Assembly (NCBI GenBank): GCA_030998015.1
Contig: JARWMV010000246.1
Coordinates: 806,001-870,000, forward strand
From: Ceratorhiza oryzae-sativae
Lineage: Eukaryota > Basidiomycota > Agaricomycetes > Cantharellales > Ceratobasidiaceae
Length of the DNA stretch: 64,000 bases
Reading direction: 5' to 3'
Part shown: one piece after another, positions 1 to 10,796 of the stretch
How positions within the stretch are numbered: the stretch's first letter is position 1
Layout: each line of letters opens with the position of its first letter
Translations under genes and position numbers: made by a program
Notes under the pieces: generated by a model
Database searches by the model: none
The model's input: only the letters and a program-made list of their open reading frames with translations
What the model was told of the DNA's origin: nothing

Positions 1-478
1 TGCATATCGATTGTCGATCTGCAGGGCTGGCTTTTAGCCTGTGCGAGATAACCCCGGTAGACAGTCCACCTACCTGTATCCAATCCGAAAAGTCCATACT
101 CCGGATGCCCATCGTGATGTTATAAGTTGGCCCCCATCTAAAGGGTCGATAGGGCGGCGGAAGCGTTTTGTTGAAATCAAAATCGCTCCAGGGAGTGATA
201 TGAGGATATTTGAATGGTTGGGGACGCCATTCTACCTTGAATTAATCTCTAGATGACAATGCGCAATGAACATGCCCACCTCCTGGGCTGCGGTCCATTT
301 CATCCCGCTCTCCTTTCCCACTAGATATAGATGATTTTTCTAGTCTGCCTTCTTGTGCGACAAGATCACGTTGCTTTGCACGAATGAAGTGGACGTGTGC
401 AGTATAGGCTATTGATCCTATCACACCCAGGCAAACCAAGACGTCTAGAGGGGTCGCAATATCAAAGAGTGACCGCAT
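1..478 (-). CDS. DUF3445 / heme-dependent oxidative N-demethylase-like protein, 5' part (runs off left edge)
   Basis: Reading leftwards from ATG at 478, the first exon encodes a hydrophobic N-terminal anchor (about residues 10-30) and a short polar stretch. A second exon (about 235-74) encodes WRPQPFKYPHITPW, then PYRPFRWGPTYNITMG and SDWIQ. A GT-AG intron (73-19) leads into IDNRYA at the edge. The PFRWG...TMG...W(I/E)..D..Y pattern is the conserved start of DUF3445 proteins, the family of the heme-dependent oxidative N-demethylase alpha subunit. The match is to the family and no substrate can be inferred. The phase of the first intron (somewhere in 322-236) could not be made consistent, so that junction is uncertain. 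It lies head to head with a paralogue at 1061-2693. The C-terminal two thirds are outside the window. Confidence 0.7.
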
Positions 479-1060
479 GATGAAGTAGAGAAGCGAAAGT
501 AAAGGGACGTTTAAGACTCAAAGAGTACCAAAATGAGCTCCGGGTTTAAGTTCCTTGGTCGAGCGCTCATGTGATACCCCAAATTTCGCAGGTCACCTGT
601 GAGAGTTGGAAGAACGGAATGCCGATCAATACCGTCGGCTATATGCCTTGATTCCATGCCTCTCTTTACGTTTGGATAGGGGGAGTGGAGGCAGATGTTC
701 ATGCAGGGAATTCTTATCGCAGAAGATAACATGAGAAAACATCTTGCGGTCTTGGGAATGGCGTTAGATAGGGCGCGCTATCAAGTCATTGGTGGTTGCG
801 AGCCGACCTGAAAAGGGGGGTTTGACGTAAAACCGCCTCCACACTTGCCTAAACTGACCACCATGATGCGGCAAGTTTATTGCCTATCTCTCTTCGCTGC
901 CCCACTCCTGCTTCCTAGTTCAAGTCTGGGAAATATAGATATATAGTTTGGGGTTCACACAAGATAGAGTATGGCCGGGCAGCCCGACTGGCTTCTAGCG
1001 AAAGCGCTTTTATTTAACTTGCTTGGATTCGACTGGGGGCCCCACTGAACCTGCTCTGAG
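479..1060. other. Divergent intergenic region between two DUF3445 genes
   Basis: About 580 bases between the two head-to-head DUF3445 paralogues. No coding frame with recognisable content was seen. It presumably carries both promoters and may hold an unrecognised first exon of the right-hand gene. Confidence 0.4.
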
Positions 1061-2693
1061 ATGCACTCACTATCGGACGCAGAATATCACTCTCTCATCT
1101 TGAAGCTGCCGCGGGGGTCGTTCTACTAGTTCTATTTTACTTTTGGAGGCATAGAGTATCTCTCCTAAGTATTCATGATAGCCATGCCACGTCTGGCACG
1201 CCAGAACTTGAGGAAAAGGGGATGGTGCGGGATACATCTATCGAAAGGAGTATTTACCACGCAAACAGAGCACAGTGTGAGTCGCACCAGGCCTCCTATC
1301 GTCGCTAATTCGCCTAATTCCAATATGTCACCCAGTGACCAGCGGTGCCTCGTTCCCTGCACCTGATCCACTACCCCACTTTTCGCTAGAGACTGCCCGA
1401 ACCCGTGACTATGTCTACGTCAACAAAACACTCCGGTATCCGTATTACCAGACAATGGCCCATCAGCCTCTTTCCCCCAACAATTGGATTGAGCTGTCGT
1501 CGTCCTATAGATGGTATCTGGCAGAAAAGAAGCGGGTTATCACCGAGCAGGGAAAGAAGGTTATTGATTCTTTGCCAGAGAATGACGCGGCTTGCGGGGA
1601 ATTATTGGAATGCGTAGTTGAATTCTTGACTGCTCGATACCCAACACTCTTTGATCGCCTCTTGCAAGAAAAAGACGGGAAGGTGCTGGATGGAATTTAT
1701 AGCCAGGTTACTGAGGAGCGGTATCAATGGGTCAAGGGATCTCCACCAGAGGGCGTTGAAGGGTTGACAATTATTAGTCGGTAAGCCTAGTCCCCTCCAG
1801 GTCCTAGTATCTGATTTCATTTCGTTCATCAGGCTAACAGAGAACGACTTTCTAATGGCTCGTGAAAGAGAAGATGGGCATATTTATTTTGTTGGAGGGC
1901 TAGTTGCGTTCCCTGGTAAGTCGAGCATATATGCGAATAATCTTAAACTCACAAACACCAGGATTCTATCTGTTGTCGCAAAAGATAGGAAAATCTATGT
2001 ACGATGTCCATATACCTGTGCCTCAGTTCAACCAGAAGCTACTAGTTTCTGTGGAAAGGTATGCGGCGTTCTGTGGATTTAGTTTGGGACGCTTGGTAAA
2101 TTATTCTCCCAGAACTCTCAAGCGCATGGACCCAAACGCACCCTTCGAACGCTCAAGCTGGGAGATTGTTGACGACAATAATTTGTTCTACCACAACATC
2201 GCGACGCTACCCGAAGGCGGTAGGTGTACGACTGATCCGGGAGAGTTGTACTTACGCATCGATCGCCGTAAGTAGTTATTCCAATTTAAACTCCGTTGTT
2301 ATTGGTGTTTGAACAATGTCATTACAGAGGCATTCAGAAAGTTACCTCGTTCCAAGGTTATCACGTTCGCCGTTCACCCTCTCCTCAAGAAAATGCGTGA
2401 TATTCGGGATGATAGTCCCCTGGTCCCGGCCCTACTATCGAAAATTCACGAGGAGTCCTCCAAAGATTTGATGGACTACAAGGTCAGCATATATCAACCT
2501 CGGCTATATGCTAGCAATTAGTTAACTAAAGGAACAGGTTGCGCCTGCGTACCAAGCAATATTGCCTTGGCTAGAAGCAGCCACGAGAGATCAGGTTTCG
2601 AGGGGTTTGCTGAATGGTAACGTGGAAGTACAGAACTTTAGAGATATACCTCGACCGGATCATATGCGTGTTCCACCTGTGGCAGTACCATGA
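1061..2693 (+). CDS. DUF3445 / heme-dependent oxidative N-demethylase-like protein
   Basis: Six coding segments join in phase. The first, up to 1278, has a membrane anchor (AAAGVVLLVLFYFW). The others start at about 1330, 1833, 1962, 2328 and 2538, and the stop is at 2691-2693. The body carries family motifs: NNWIELSSSYRWYL, ELLECVVEFLTARYPTLF, LTENDFLM, then GHIYFVGGLVAFPG, VERYAAFCGFS, W.IVDDNNLFYHN, LYLRIDRQAFRKLPRS and FAVHPLLKKM. These match DUF3445 (heme-dependent oxidative N-demethylase-like). No in-frame ATG lies in front of the anchor after the stop at 1057-1059, so the true start is unresolved and may be in an upstream exon. Function in fungi is unknown; a membrane-anchored oxidative enzyme is an inference. 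Confidence 0.75.
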
Positions 2694-2730
2694 TTATTCT
2701 AGCATACGCTCACCTTCGTGTATTTTGTGT

Positions 2731-2748
2731 TGAATGAATGAATGAATG
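2731..2748 (+). repeat. Short TGAA microsatellite
   Basis: Four and a half units of TGAA just downstream of the DUF3445 stop codon. A trivial simple repeat in the 3' flank. Confidence 0.8.
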
Positions 2749-2860
2749 TTTAGCGTTTATGAAGTGAAAATAGACCACCGCACTCTGTTTGGCCGTTCAT
2801 CCAATAAGCGCCCTTGGACCCCATTACACTTCTTCCACCTGGATTACACCACGACGCTTC

Positions 2861-4908
2861 ATGTCATCTGGCGTACCGTCAACCCCCACAACCACTCGAA
2901 TACAATCGAGTAGTATACAGGCTTCTCCCCACTATACAACCACTCGTCGACACTCGCTCTATGGTACCGAAGACCGTATCATTCTTGACCCTGGTTCGCG
3001 CGTCTGGAAAGTCGGTTTCAGTGGAGAAGGCAAACCACGAGACGTGTTTGCAGTAGACGACGGCGAAGGACTATGGAATTTTAGCCAGATGAGACCCGCA
3101 GAGGAGAGGGAAGAAACTGAGAGGTTGATCGAACAGAGAATTCAGAGTTGGCTGAGAAAGGTGTTTTACAAGTGAGTCTTGGTCTTTTGCTCTTGCGATA
3201 AGGAGGAACGTATTAAATGATATAGTGTTTCTGGGAAGTAAGCTGCTTGTTGACCCGAAAGCACGAAAAGTAATTATTGTCGAGCATCCATTGCTGCCAC
3301 TTTGTGTCAAAAACATATTTGCCAAGATATTATTCCAAAACTTGCAGGTATGTAACTCTGCAAGGTATATGTCGAATGGACTGGCTAAGGCTGTAAGTAG
3401 GTACCTTCGCTATCCTTTGCTCCGAGCCATGTGTTAGCATTGCTTGCTGCTGGGCGCATCACGGGTCTCGTTCTCGATTGCGGTCACTTGGAGACAACAG
3501 TACTACCCGTAAGGCCTTATCCGAATCTTTGATGTGTTCTAACATACCAAAAACAGGTATTTTCTTCTCGGCCGCTCTTTCCTCATTTATGCACAACACC
3601 ACTTGCAGGAGCTCGCCTTACGACACACCTTCGCGCCCTTCTCCTCCTGCATGGCATCTACATACCTCCACAAGCAACTCTCTCTGGACCAGCAACAAGC
3701 GTTCCAGCTATGCAACGTGCCACCCGGATACCCGCTCAAATACTCGCCGACTGGCTCATCGAAACGATCAAAACGCGTGCGTGCTTTGTTGGGGATCCAA
3801 TCCCTCGAGAAGCCCAAGAGGACGAGGGAGACCAAGATGTGACCATGATGGATGCTAAAGCCCCTTCCTCCTCTGCTACATCTGATGTAGGGATGTCGGA
3901 CACGCCGCCATTGTCCGAGACGCATCTCCCATCTGGGTCTGTCTCTGGCGCAAGCTCGGCCACGGGCGGAGGCGGGGGAAGGAGGTCAGCCGCCATGGGA
4001 CCCGGACCCGATGACCCGATGATGCGACATTCACGCGCGACGGACTTGAAAATCGCTGTTGGGAGTGGGGCAGGACGTGGGGTTGTGATTATCCCTGGGT
4101 GGGTACGAGAGCGGGCGGCCGAGATTTTGTTTATGGGAGATGACGTGGATGAGAGGAGTGTAGCAGAAACAGTACTCGATTCCTTGCGCAAGGTGCGTAA
4201 AAAATAAATAAATGAAACACCAATTTTATCACTTTTGCTGATTCGAGCGCGATGCAGGTGCCTGTCGACTTGCGAAAAGAGCTTATATCATCGATACTAG
4301 TGGTTGGTGGGACCGCAATGCTGCCGGGATTTATACCACGGCTCCATGCAGAGATCCAAAATCTTCTATCCCCTCCAGACACCTCGGTTCCAGATACGCC
4401 CCCGCTCTCTGATCCGCCATCGCCCACAACGCCCACTATTTCGACTTTACCGAAATCTATTGTCCCGCCACGTGCGCCAGACCCAGCTTGAGGCAACCGT
4501 ACGACCCGTACATCAGACTCCGCCAACTCGGGGCACATCTAGCGATACTAAACGCGCCGTTGGGCGTGGGGATAGGACATCGAAACTCAGGCAAAGCGCC
4601 TGCGTTTGCGCCGGCCGCGTTTCCTTGGGTGGGAGGATCCTTGGCTGGGTACGTAATAGTTACAAGTTGTGTTTATGTACATCATTCATGGTCATTTTGA
4701 TAGGTCGTTGAAGATTGGTGGCGAGGAGATTGTGAGAGAGCGGTATGATGAGGCGGTTGCTGCTATGCTTGACGAAGAGCCTATTGAGGTTGATGGCAAA
4801 GTGACGGGCCGCCGAGAAGGTCACTTTTTGCCCGATTGGACAAAGGGGGTCATGATGGTAGGAGCGCCGAATGCTGCGATTATACCTCAGACCGACCCTA
4901 CGTCTTGA
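2861..4908 (+). CDS. ARP10: Actin-related protein 10 (dynactin pointed-end subunit)
   Basis: Seven exons (2861-3171, 3240-3347, 3401-3508, 3557-4192, 4258-~4483, ~4484-4648, 4704-4908). Visible actin-fold motifs are IILDPGSRVWKVGFSGE near the N-terminus, KLLVDPKARKVIIVEHPLLP, GLVLDCGHLETTVLP (phosphate loop 2) and SILVVGGTAMLPGFIPRL. The variable insert after CFVGDPIPRE and the ending YDPYIRLRQLG..LAILNAP are typical of Arp10/Actr10. The protein caps the Arp1 filament in dynactin and supports dynein motility. ATG 2861 is the first in frame after the upstream stop. The frame breaks at about 4480-4486: ...APDPA-stop is followed one frame away by LRQPYDPYIRL. No intron with suitable phase explains it, and one more C in the CCC run would join the two. 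Confidence 0.85.
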
Positions 4909-5148
4909 CACATGTTCATAGTTCTGTTATATATTCCATCTCGTTCAGGCAGGAAGAGTTGGGCAGTTGCTAGTCGTGAATTCTATATACTACAAAACGC
5001 TGCCACTAAGTTACATTCGAAGAAACTTATACAGCAGAAAATCTCAAAGCCCGTGAAGAATATTCAACATTCGTGACGCGTCTGTTTCGTTGGCGTGTGC
5101 ATGTCCGTAGCATGACGTTTACAACCCGCTGATGAGCAGAGAGTAGTT

Positions 5149-6031
5149 TCAGTAGTATTCCCGACGGGTGTTGCCAGGATAGGTGACGTAGGGCGATTTG
5201 CTACCACGGAACATGCTGAAAACAATTTATTTAGCGGAATTTTCTCAAGGATAACGGATATTTCGACGTACCGTCCACATCCACCCATGAACGACGCGAT
5301 GATGAGCAAAATGGTAGCAACAAGACTGATCCAAGGCATAGGACCAAAGTTGGAGGAATACCCATCGCGGCGGAAGCGGTTCCGCGCAACCGCAAACAAC
5401 GCAATCATGAAGCTGGAAAAGGAAAGAGGGCCTAGATCAGCGGTGGAACTATCGTCATCCTGGTTCCGTTATGGACTCACACAAAGGCTAACAACGAGAA
5501 AAACGCGGCGGCGAGCGAAAGCAATGAGAAGATTGGCGAGGGGAAGATGCGGGCATTCTTAGAGAGGATCGTGGGCAGGAGCGAGAGCAACGCGAAGAGG
5601 GTGAAGATGGCAGCTGTCGAGTAATTAGCGTTAGATGCGGTTGAATCATTTCTAGTTGGCGGCACGCACCAATAGGATACCACACAATCATTTTGGTGAG
5701 CCAGACGATGACCTGCGGGTCCCACGAGTATCCAAGACTGCGCCGACACGATCAGCGGGTGGCGAAAGAGACGAGCGGGATCCGACTCACGTCTTGTCAG
5801 TGCAATAGCCACCCTTGATGCACCAACCCCATCCTCCGAGTCGCAGACCCCCGGCAATATCCGTGTGTAGATAGTACAGATTCCAGTTGAACGGCAGAGT
5901 AAACGTGCAGAGAATCCTAGATGAACGTTCAGTGTCAGATAAGCCGGCAGGGGCTCAGTCCAGATGCGATAAACTTACAAGAAGACTAGCGCGATGAGCG
6001 TGATCAAGAAGGGGAGCACTGCGGGATTCAT
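5149..6031 (-). CDS. PalI/Rim9-SUR7 family four-helix plasma membrane protein
   Basis: Starts at 6031 (MNPAVLPFLITLIALVFL) and ends at 5149 (GNTRREYY). Six exons join in phase through GT-AG introns. Four hydrophobic segments are visible: the N-terminus; AAIFTLFALLSLLP; FSLLSLAAAFFSLLAFVFMIALFAV; and PWISLVATILLIIASFMGG. The loop between helices 1 and 2 has GGWGWCIKGGYC, matching the paired-cysteine GWC...C motif of SUR7/PalI proteins (PF06687). Such proteins act at eisosomes or in ambient-pH sensing (PalI/Rim9). Which branch this one belongs to cannot be decided from the motif. The short tail after helix 4 resembles SUR7-like proteins more than long-tailed PalI. Confidence 0.8.
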
Positions 6032-6856
6032 GGTTGGTCGTCACAGTCGTGGTTGTCGGCCTTGCAGACGGGGGACGGGACCTAAACGTGTTGGACACAT
6101 GGACACTAGCGCCTGGCTCTTATATGTTTATTATGATGACGTCTGGAGGGAAACACAGAACGCTTCGAGTGTACCATACGTCACCGTCTCTGCTGTAAAC
6201 TTTGTGACAAGGGCTCCACCTCGGGAATAGGCATAGGCTGGAAGATACTAGACTGTGGCTTGTGGGCACTCGGAGCGATCCGAGCATATACACGCGGGAA
6301 GGTGTTTTGGCTAAAGGCTATCAACCATGTTCAAGGAAACCCCGTTCGGAGTATGAGCCGAAAAATACGAGGAGCAAGGGCTGAACTCTGGCGGAAATCA
6401 ATAATATTATATTTCATGCGATATTCCAGCCCGGCCATATACTCTGCCCGCGCACACACCTCTTGCACTTGCAGCAATCGCCCGTTGCCCAGATGGCGCC
6501 TAGTGTTTAGCGCACAGACGCCTGGGGCTCTTCCAGCACATGATCACGTGGCCGGCCTTCTGTTATGTAATAGACCGCCCGTCAACATCGAGGACCTGCC
6601 ACTGGCGACCACGACCACCTCTGACTGCGTTGTACCCCTTTCCGTCCCCTGCCTCTCCGTCTGTTCTCCAAAAAAGTAGATCCAGTCTGTAAACTCGTGG
6701 TGTACGAGTATATTGTGTACCTGACCTAGCAGTCAAATTTGTAAGAGTTTTTTCTGTTTCCTGTATATCCATCTGCGCCTGTCAATAATGGTGGAATCAT
6801 CGTTTTCATCTTCGTGTTGAGTGACTGTAGTTTTTAGGAAAAACCAAGAGTCAATC
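6032..6856. other. Divergent intergenic region
   Basis: About 825 bases between the starts of the PalI/SUR7 gene (minus) and the CPSF6-like gene (plus). Only short frames without recognisable content are present. Both promoters are expected here. Confidence 0.4.
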
Positions 6857-8346
6857 ATGGCAGGAGCTGATGACGATTATGATATTTACGGGGACGAAGT
6901 CGACTACGCCACTGGCATTGATATTGACCAGGTGAGCTCTCGGTCCGCGTTGACGCCCGAGGTTTGATCGGGATGGAACAAATGCTAACCCGAAGCGCCC
7001 GGTAAGAAACCGACCAAGACAGAGGAGTACGAGTCGTACTCGATTGAGACAGAGACATCAAAGGATCCAGAACCTGCTGTAGGAAGCAAACGCGGTCGGG
7101 ATGACTCTGAGGGATACGAATCGGTTGGTGGCTCTAGCCCCTGTCCAGAAATTGTCTATCTGTCTTCTAACCCAGTTTCTATGGGCAATAGAAACCTCAG
7201 ATGGGTGCAGGAGGAAACATGCGAAACTCCGCCGGCCCACAGACCAACACGGGAGGTGGTGGAGGTGGCGGGTTTTCCGAAGGTTCCGACGCATTGTATA
7301 TTGGGGAGCTCCAATGGGTTAGTTCCAGTGTTCATGTTCCGAGGATGTTACTCAGACGGAAACTAGTGGACCACCGATGAGGATATTCGCCAAGTCGCTC
7401 ACAATGTGGGCGTCATGATTGAACACAAGCATATCACGTTCTCGGAACACAAAGTCAATGGGAAGAGCAAAGGGTTGGTTCTAACTGCTTTATGTACTTC
7501 CCTGGCTCACCCAGGGTTAACCTTTAGCATTTGCTACGTGGAGTGTGGATCGTACGAGTCTGCCAACACACTCAAGAACTGGTTTGACAACAAGTAAGCT
7601 TTGATAGACCTGCTCTGTTTGTTAGAAATTAATTTGTCTGCCCTAGCGAGTTTCAGAATCGCCGAGCGGTTGCGACGTTCACCAGCTCGTCCCATGGCAA
7701 TCCGTTCCGAACGCTGCCAAAGGGTTAGTTTCAAACGCTCCACACGAAACTAGCTTTGTTTCTAAATTACTTTTTCGTAGACCCACCCGGTCGTGGCGCA
7801 GGCGCTAGCGGGGGCGGCCGTGGTGGTATGGGTGGCAACCAGTCTATTCCTACCGGTCCAATAACAAGCGGGGGTCCCGGTCGTGGCGGATTTAATGGCG
7901 GCCGTGGCGGGTTCAACAATATGAATAATATGGGCATGGCGGGAATGAATCCTATGATGGGGATTCCTAACCCAATGATGGGGATGGGGATGGGACGTGG
8001 TATGAACCCTATGATGATGGGGAATATGCCAAAGTATGTTCGATATTTATCCACATTTAACGCGTTGCTGACATTCCTTCTAGCATGATGGGGGGTGGGA
8101 TGAATGGGATGAATGGGATGATGGGACGGGGAGGAATGCCCAACCGAGGTAAATCCGTGGAATTTCAATAACGCATTCCGCACAGTAGACTAACTTGCTA
8201 ATGCAGGGTTCAACAATAATATGCGTGGCGGCATGGGCGGTCAAGGTCACATCAACCCTCAGTTCTTTGGGGGCGGAGGCGGCGGAGGGTTTAACCAGGG
8301 CGATGGCCCTCGCAACAAGCGACACCGAATGGACGATGGCCAATAA
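6857..8346 (+). CDS. CPSF6/CFIm68-like RRM protein, Gly/Met-rich
   Basis: Nine exons starting at 6857, 7019, 7201, 7367, 7528, 7647, 7781, 8084 and 8207, all in phase; stop at 8344-8346. The acidic N-terminus [13 protein letters not shown] is followed by a low-complexity stretch and one [23 protein letters not shown] (RNP2 and helix 1) and [16 protein letters not shown] (RNP1 region). The WWTTDED signature after RNP2 is characteristic of CPSF6/CFIm68, the large subunit of cleavage factor Im in pre-mRNA 3'-end formation. The remainder is Gly/Asn/Met-rich ([24 protein letters not shown]) and ends in a basic [13 protein letters not shown], replacing the RS-like tail of animal CPSF6. Nuclear location is inferred. 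Confidence 0.85.
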
Positions 8347-8869
8347 CTCCCCCGTTTCAGCCGCAACGTTTCCAAAGACTAGCCCATAGTCTCTCTGTAA
8401 CATATAGCGACATGTTTCAATTCATATTCCCTTCTCTGCTTTGCTATCAGGACTACGTGTCTACATATACTATGTATATACTGTTTTTTATGCAGCTTGG
8501 CGAATCGCGATATGGCGACATCTGCCTTACTCATGGGGCAACCCACGTTCGATCATCCGCAGTGTAGGCGGCGAAGTGACGTTGATAAGGGGACTGCGCA
8601 AGCGGCGCGCCGATTCGAGAGTGTACGATCGGTCTTACAACATACGTATTGCAGTTTGAAGATCAGGCAAAACGTGAGATCCCTGCGTTCCGATGCATAC
8701 GACAGGTCTGACACTACGCAATATAGGCCTTAATCAGCTATTTCAAATCATCGGTTGATCAAGACCTTCAGCGAGAATATAAAAACCGCATGAACCCGGC
8801 ATGTGTTCCGTCGAACTATCTACGCCTTCCCCCGTTCCCACACTTTCGAGAAATTTCGTACTTTCATCT
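8347..8869 (+). other. Intergenic region, 3' of CPSF6-like gene and promoter of oxidoreductase
   Basis: About 520 bases. The only recognisable element is a TATA box near its right end. Short frames here have no family features. Confidence 0.4.
8778..8785 (+). promoter_or_regulatory. TATA box of the oxidoreductase gene
   Basis: TATAAAAA lies 92 bases before ATG 8870 and only 23 bases before an alternative in-frame ATG at 8801. A start site 25-35 bases downstream would put ATG 8801 outside the transcript, which favours ATG 8870. Confidence 0.55.
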
Positions 8870-10321
8870 ATGGCTATTGGGCCCACTATATACACCGCTG
8901 TTGTCGGCTGCGGCGTTGCGACTCAGATCTTTCACGTTCCATTGCTGCTGGCCCAGCGACAACTCTTTACGCTCAAGACCATCGTCGAGAAGGCTGGCCC
9001 AAAGGCAGTCGACACCATCAACAAGCTCCATCGAACAAACATCCAATGGGTGGCTGACTTGGAGGATGTGCTCAATGACGAGGACATTGAGCTCGTAAGC
9101 CTGCCCCGAGTTCTGAACATGCTTACATACCTAACGGCATTGTATGCTACCTTCTAGGTTGTTATCGCTACACCCAACCACTTACATTTTGCTATGGCGA
9201 AGGTTAGGGCTCCACAGGTTCAGCCCCCTGTTTGGTTTATTGACCCTTATAATCTAGGCAAGCCTCGAAGCGGGCAAACACGGTATGTGACCCAGAGCCA
9301 CCATCAAGCCGTAATATGTCCTGACGCTTCAGGCCTCAGTTCTAGTCGACAAGCCTGTGACACCCACGTTCGCGGAGGCCGCGGAGCTTGCCCGTATTGC
9401 GAAGCGTGAAGGACGTACCTTGATGTCTTTCCAAAACAGGCGACTAGACGGAGATTTCCTGACCGTCAAGAAGCTCATTCAGGAGAAAACCATGGGGGAG
9501 GTTTACGAGTTCGAGTCGCAGTGAGTCGTCCGTTGGATCGAGGGCCGGATTGAGTGTTTAACGCTCTTGGTTGTTCACAATAGCTATGACCGACTTCGGC
9601 TCCAACTAAACGGGACCTGGAAGGAGGGCAATCAGCCTGGCTCTGGCAATACTTGGAACCTAGCCCCACATCTGATTGATCAGTCGCTTGTTCTGTTTGG
9701 CCGCCCTGACAGTGTCATGGGCCTCGTTCAGAACGTTCGACAGCTTGGTCATAGCAACTTGGATGACTCGGTGGGTCATACTGGTTTGTATTTTTGTAAC
9801 CTTTCTAATTTTGGAGACCTGCTACAGTTTACGATTCATCTGTATTACACATCTCAGCCACGACCAGTGACTTGCATCCTGCGCGGAACACTGTCCGCTG
9901 TCACTTCGAAACCTCTTCGATTCATCGTTCGTGGCGAAAACGGGACCTATACGAAACATGGCCACGATGTCCAGGAGGGACAAATGAAGAAGGGAATGAG
10001 TCCGCGAGACGCAGAATTTGCGCAAGAGCCCAAGTCACAGTATGGAGAAATTGAATTGCAGAATTTGGAGGGAGTGATCGAATTTGACTTGTGAGTCAAC
10101 CCTGGATGTCGCCTAGTGCTGACAGCTGATACGCCCGTCCGACTAGCCTACCAACGCTCAAGGGCGAGTACACTAAGATATACCCAAACGTTGCAGCAGT
10201 TATCGAGGGAAAAGAGGAACCGATCGTCAAGTGGGATGAATCGGCTGCTGTTGTGCAAATACTCCAACTCGCATTCCAGAGCTCTAAGGAGGGACGCGTG
10301 CTGCCCGTTCCTCAAATCTGA
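8870..10321 (+). CDS. Gfo/Idh/MocA family NAD(P)-dependent oxidoreductase
   Basis: Seven exons (8870-9094, 9158-9202, 9258-9282, 9340-9520, 9584-9770, 9828-10090, 10147-10321) join in phase. The N-terminal Rossmann motif is YTAVVGCGVATQIFHVP. It is followed by ELVVIATPNHLHFAMAK and EAGKHVLVDKPVT, the classical Gfo/Idh/MocA segments with the catalytic-type Lys in DKP. The C-terminal substrate domain contains GNTWNLAPHLIDQSLVLFG, the usual G..NLG.H.(I/V)D pattern. The protein is about 365 residues, normal for the family. The substrate is not predictable; fungal members reduce or oxidise sugars, inositols and related polyols. ATG 8870 is preferred to in-frame 8801 because of the TATA position. 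Confidence 0.88.
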
Positions 10322-10796
10322 TATCTAATATCAAAGCGACGTCGCAGCAACCAACATTCTTTGTTATTCCAATTTATTGTTCGGTTATAATCTCTGTATC
10401 TTTGTGTTTCGTAGAGAGTATTCTGTTTAGGAGATGTAGACTGGTTTTGTGTGTAGTTTAGTCACAACGAAGGATAGAGTCTAATCTGGTATTTGGCACG
10501 TGTGACGTTACGGTGATCTCCTGTGTGGCGATGATCAAGGCGATGCATGTTCAACTCGATTTGAAATAATATAGCCCCTGTCCACAACATTCAACTGCTC
10601 CACGACATCTGTCCAGCCCACAAACATAACAGACGCGTCTCTGCGTTTGATTTACCCGAACATCGCGATATACAGCTACAAATCCCAACACCTGTTAGCG
10701 CATTCGAGCAAACAGCCAACACTGCAATCGGCGCCCGGCTCTTGACAGTTTTGACGGAACGCGCAATCTTGCATATACTGGGGAATCTTGAATGCA
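10322..10796 (+). other. Intergenic region
   Basis: About 475 bases between the oxidoreductase stop and the kelch protein start. Nothing recognisable was seen apart from AT-rich stretches. Confidence 0.4.

Noticed and set aside
8801..8869. ATG 8801 as the start of the Gfo/Idh/MocA gene
   Set aside because: It is in frame but only 16-23 bases below the TATA box and adds residues not expected before the Rossmann motif; ATG 8870 fits better.
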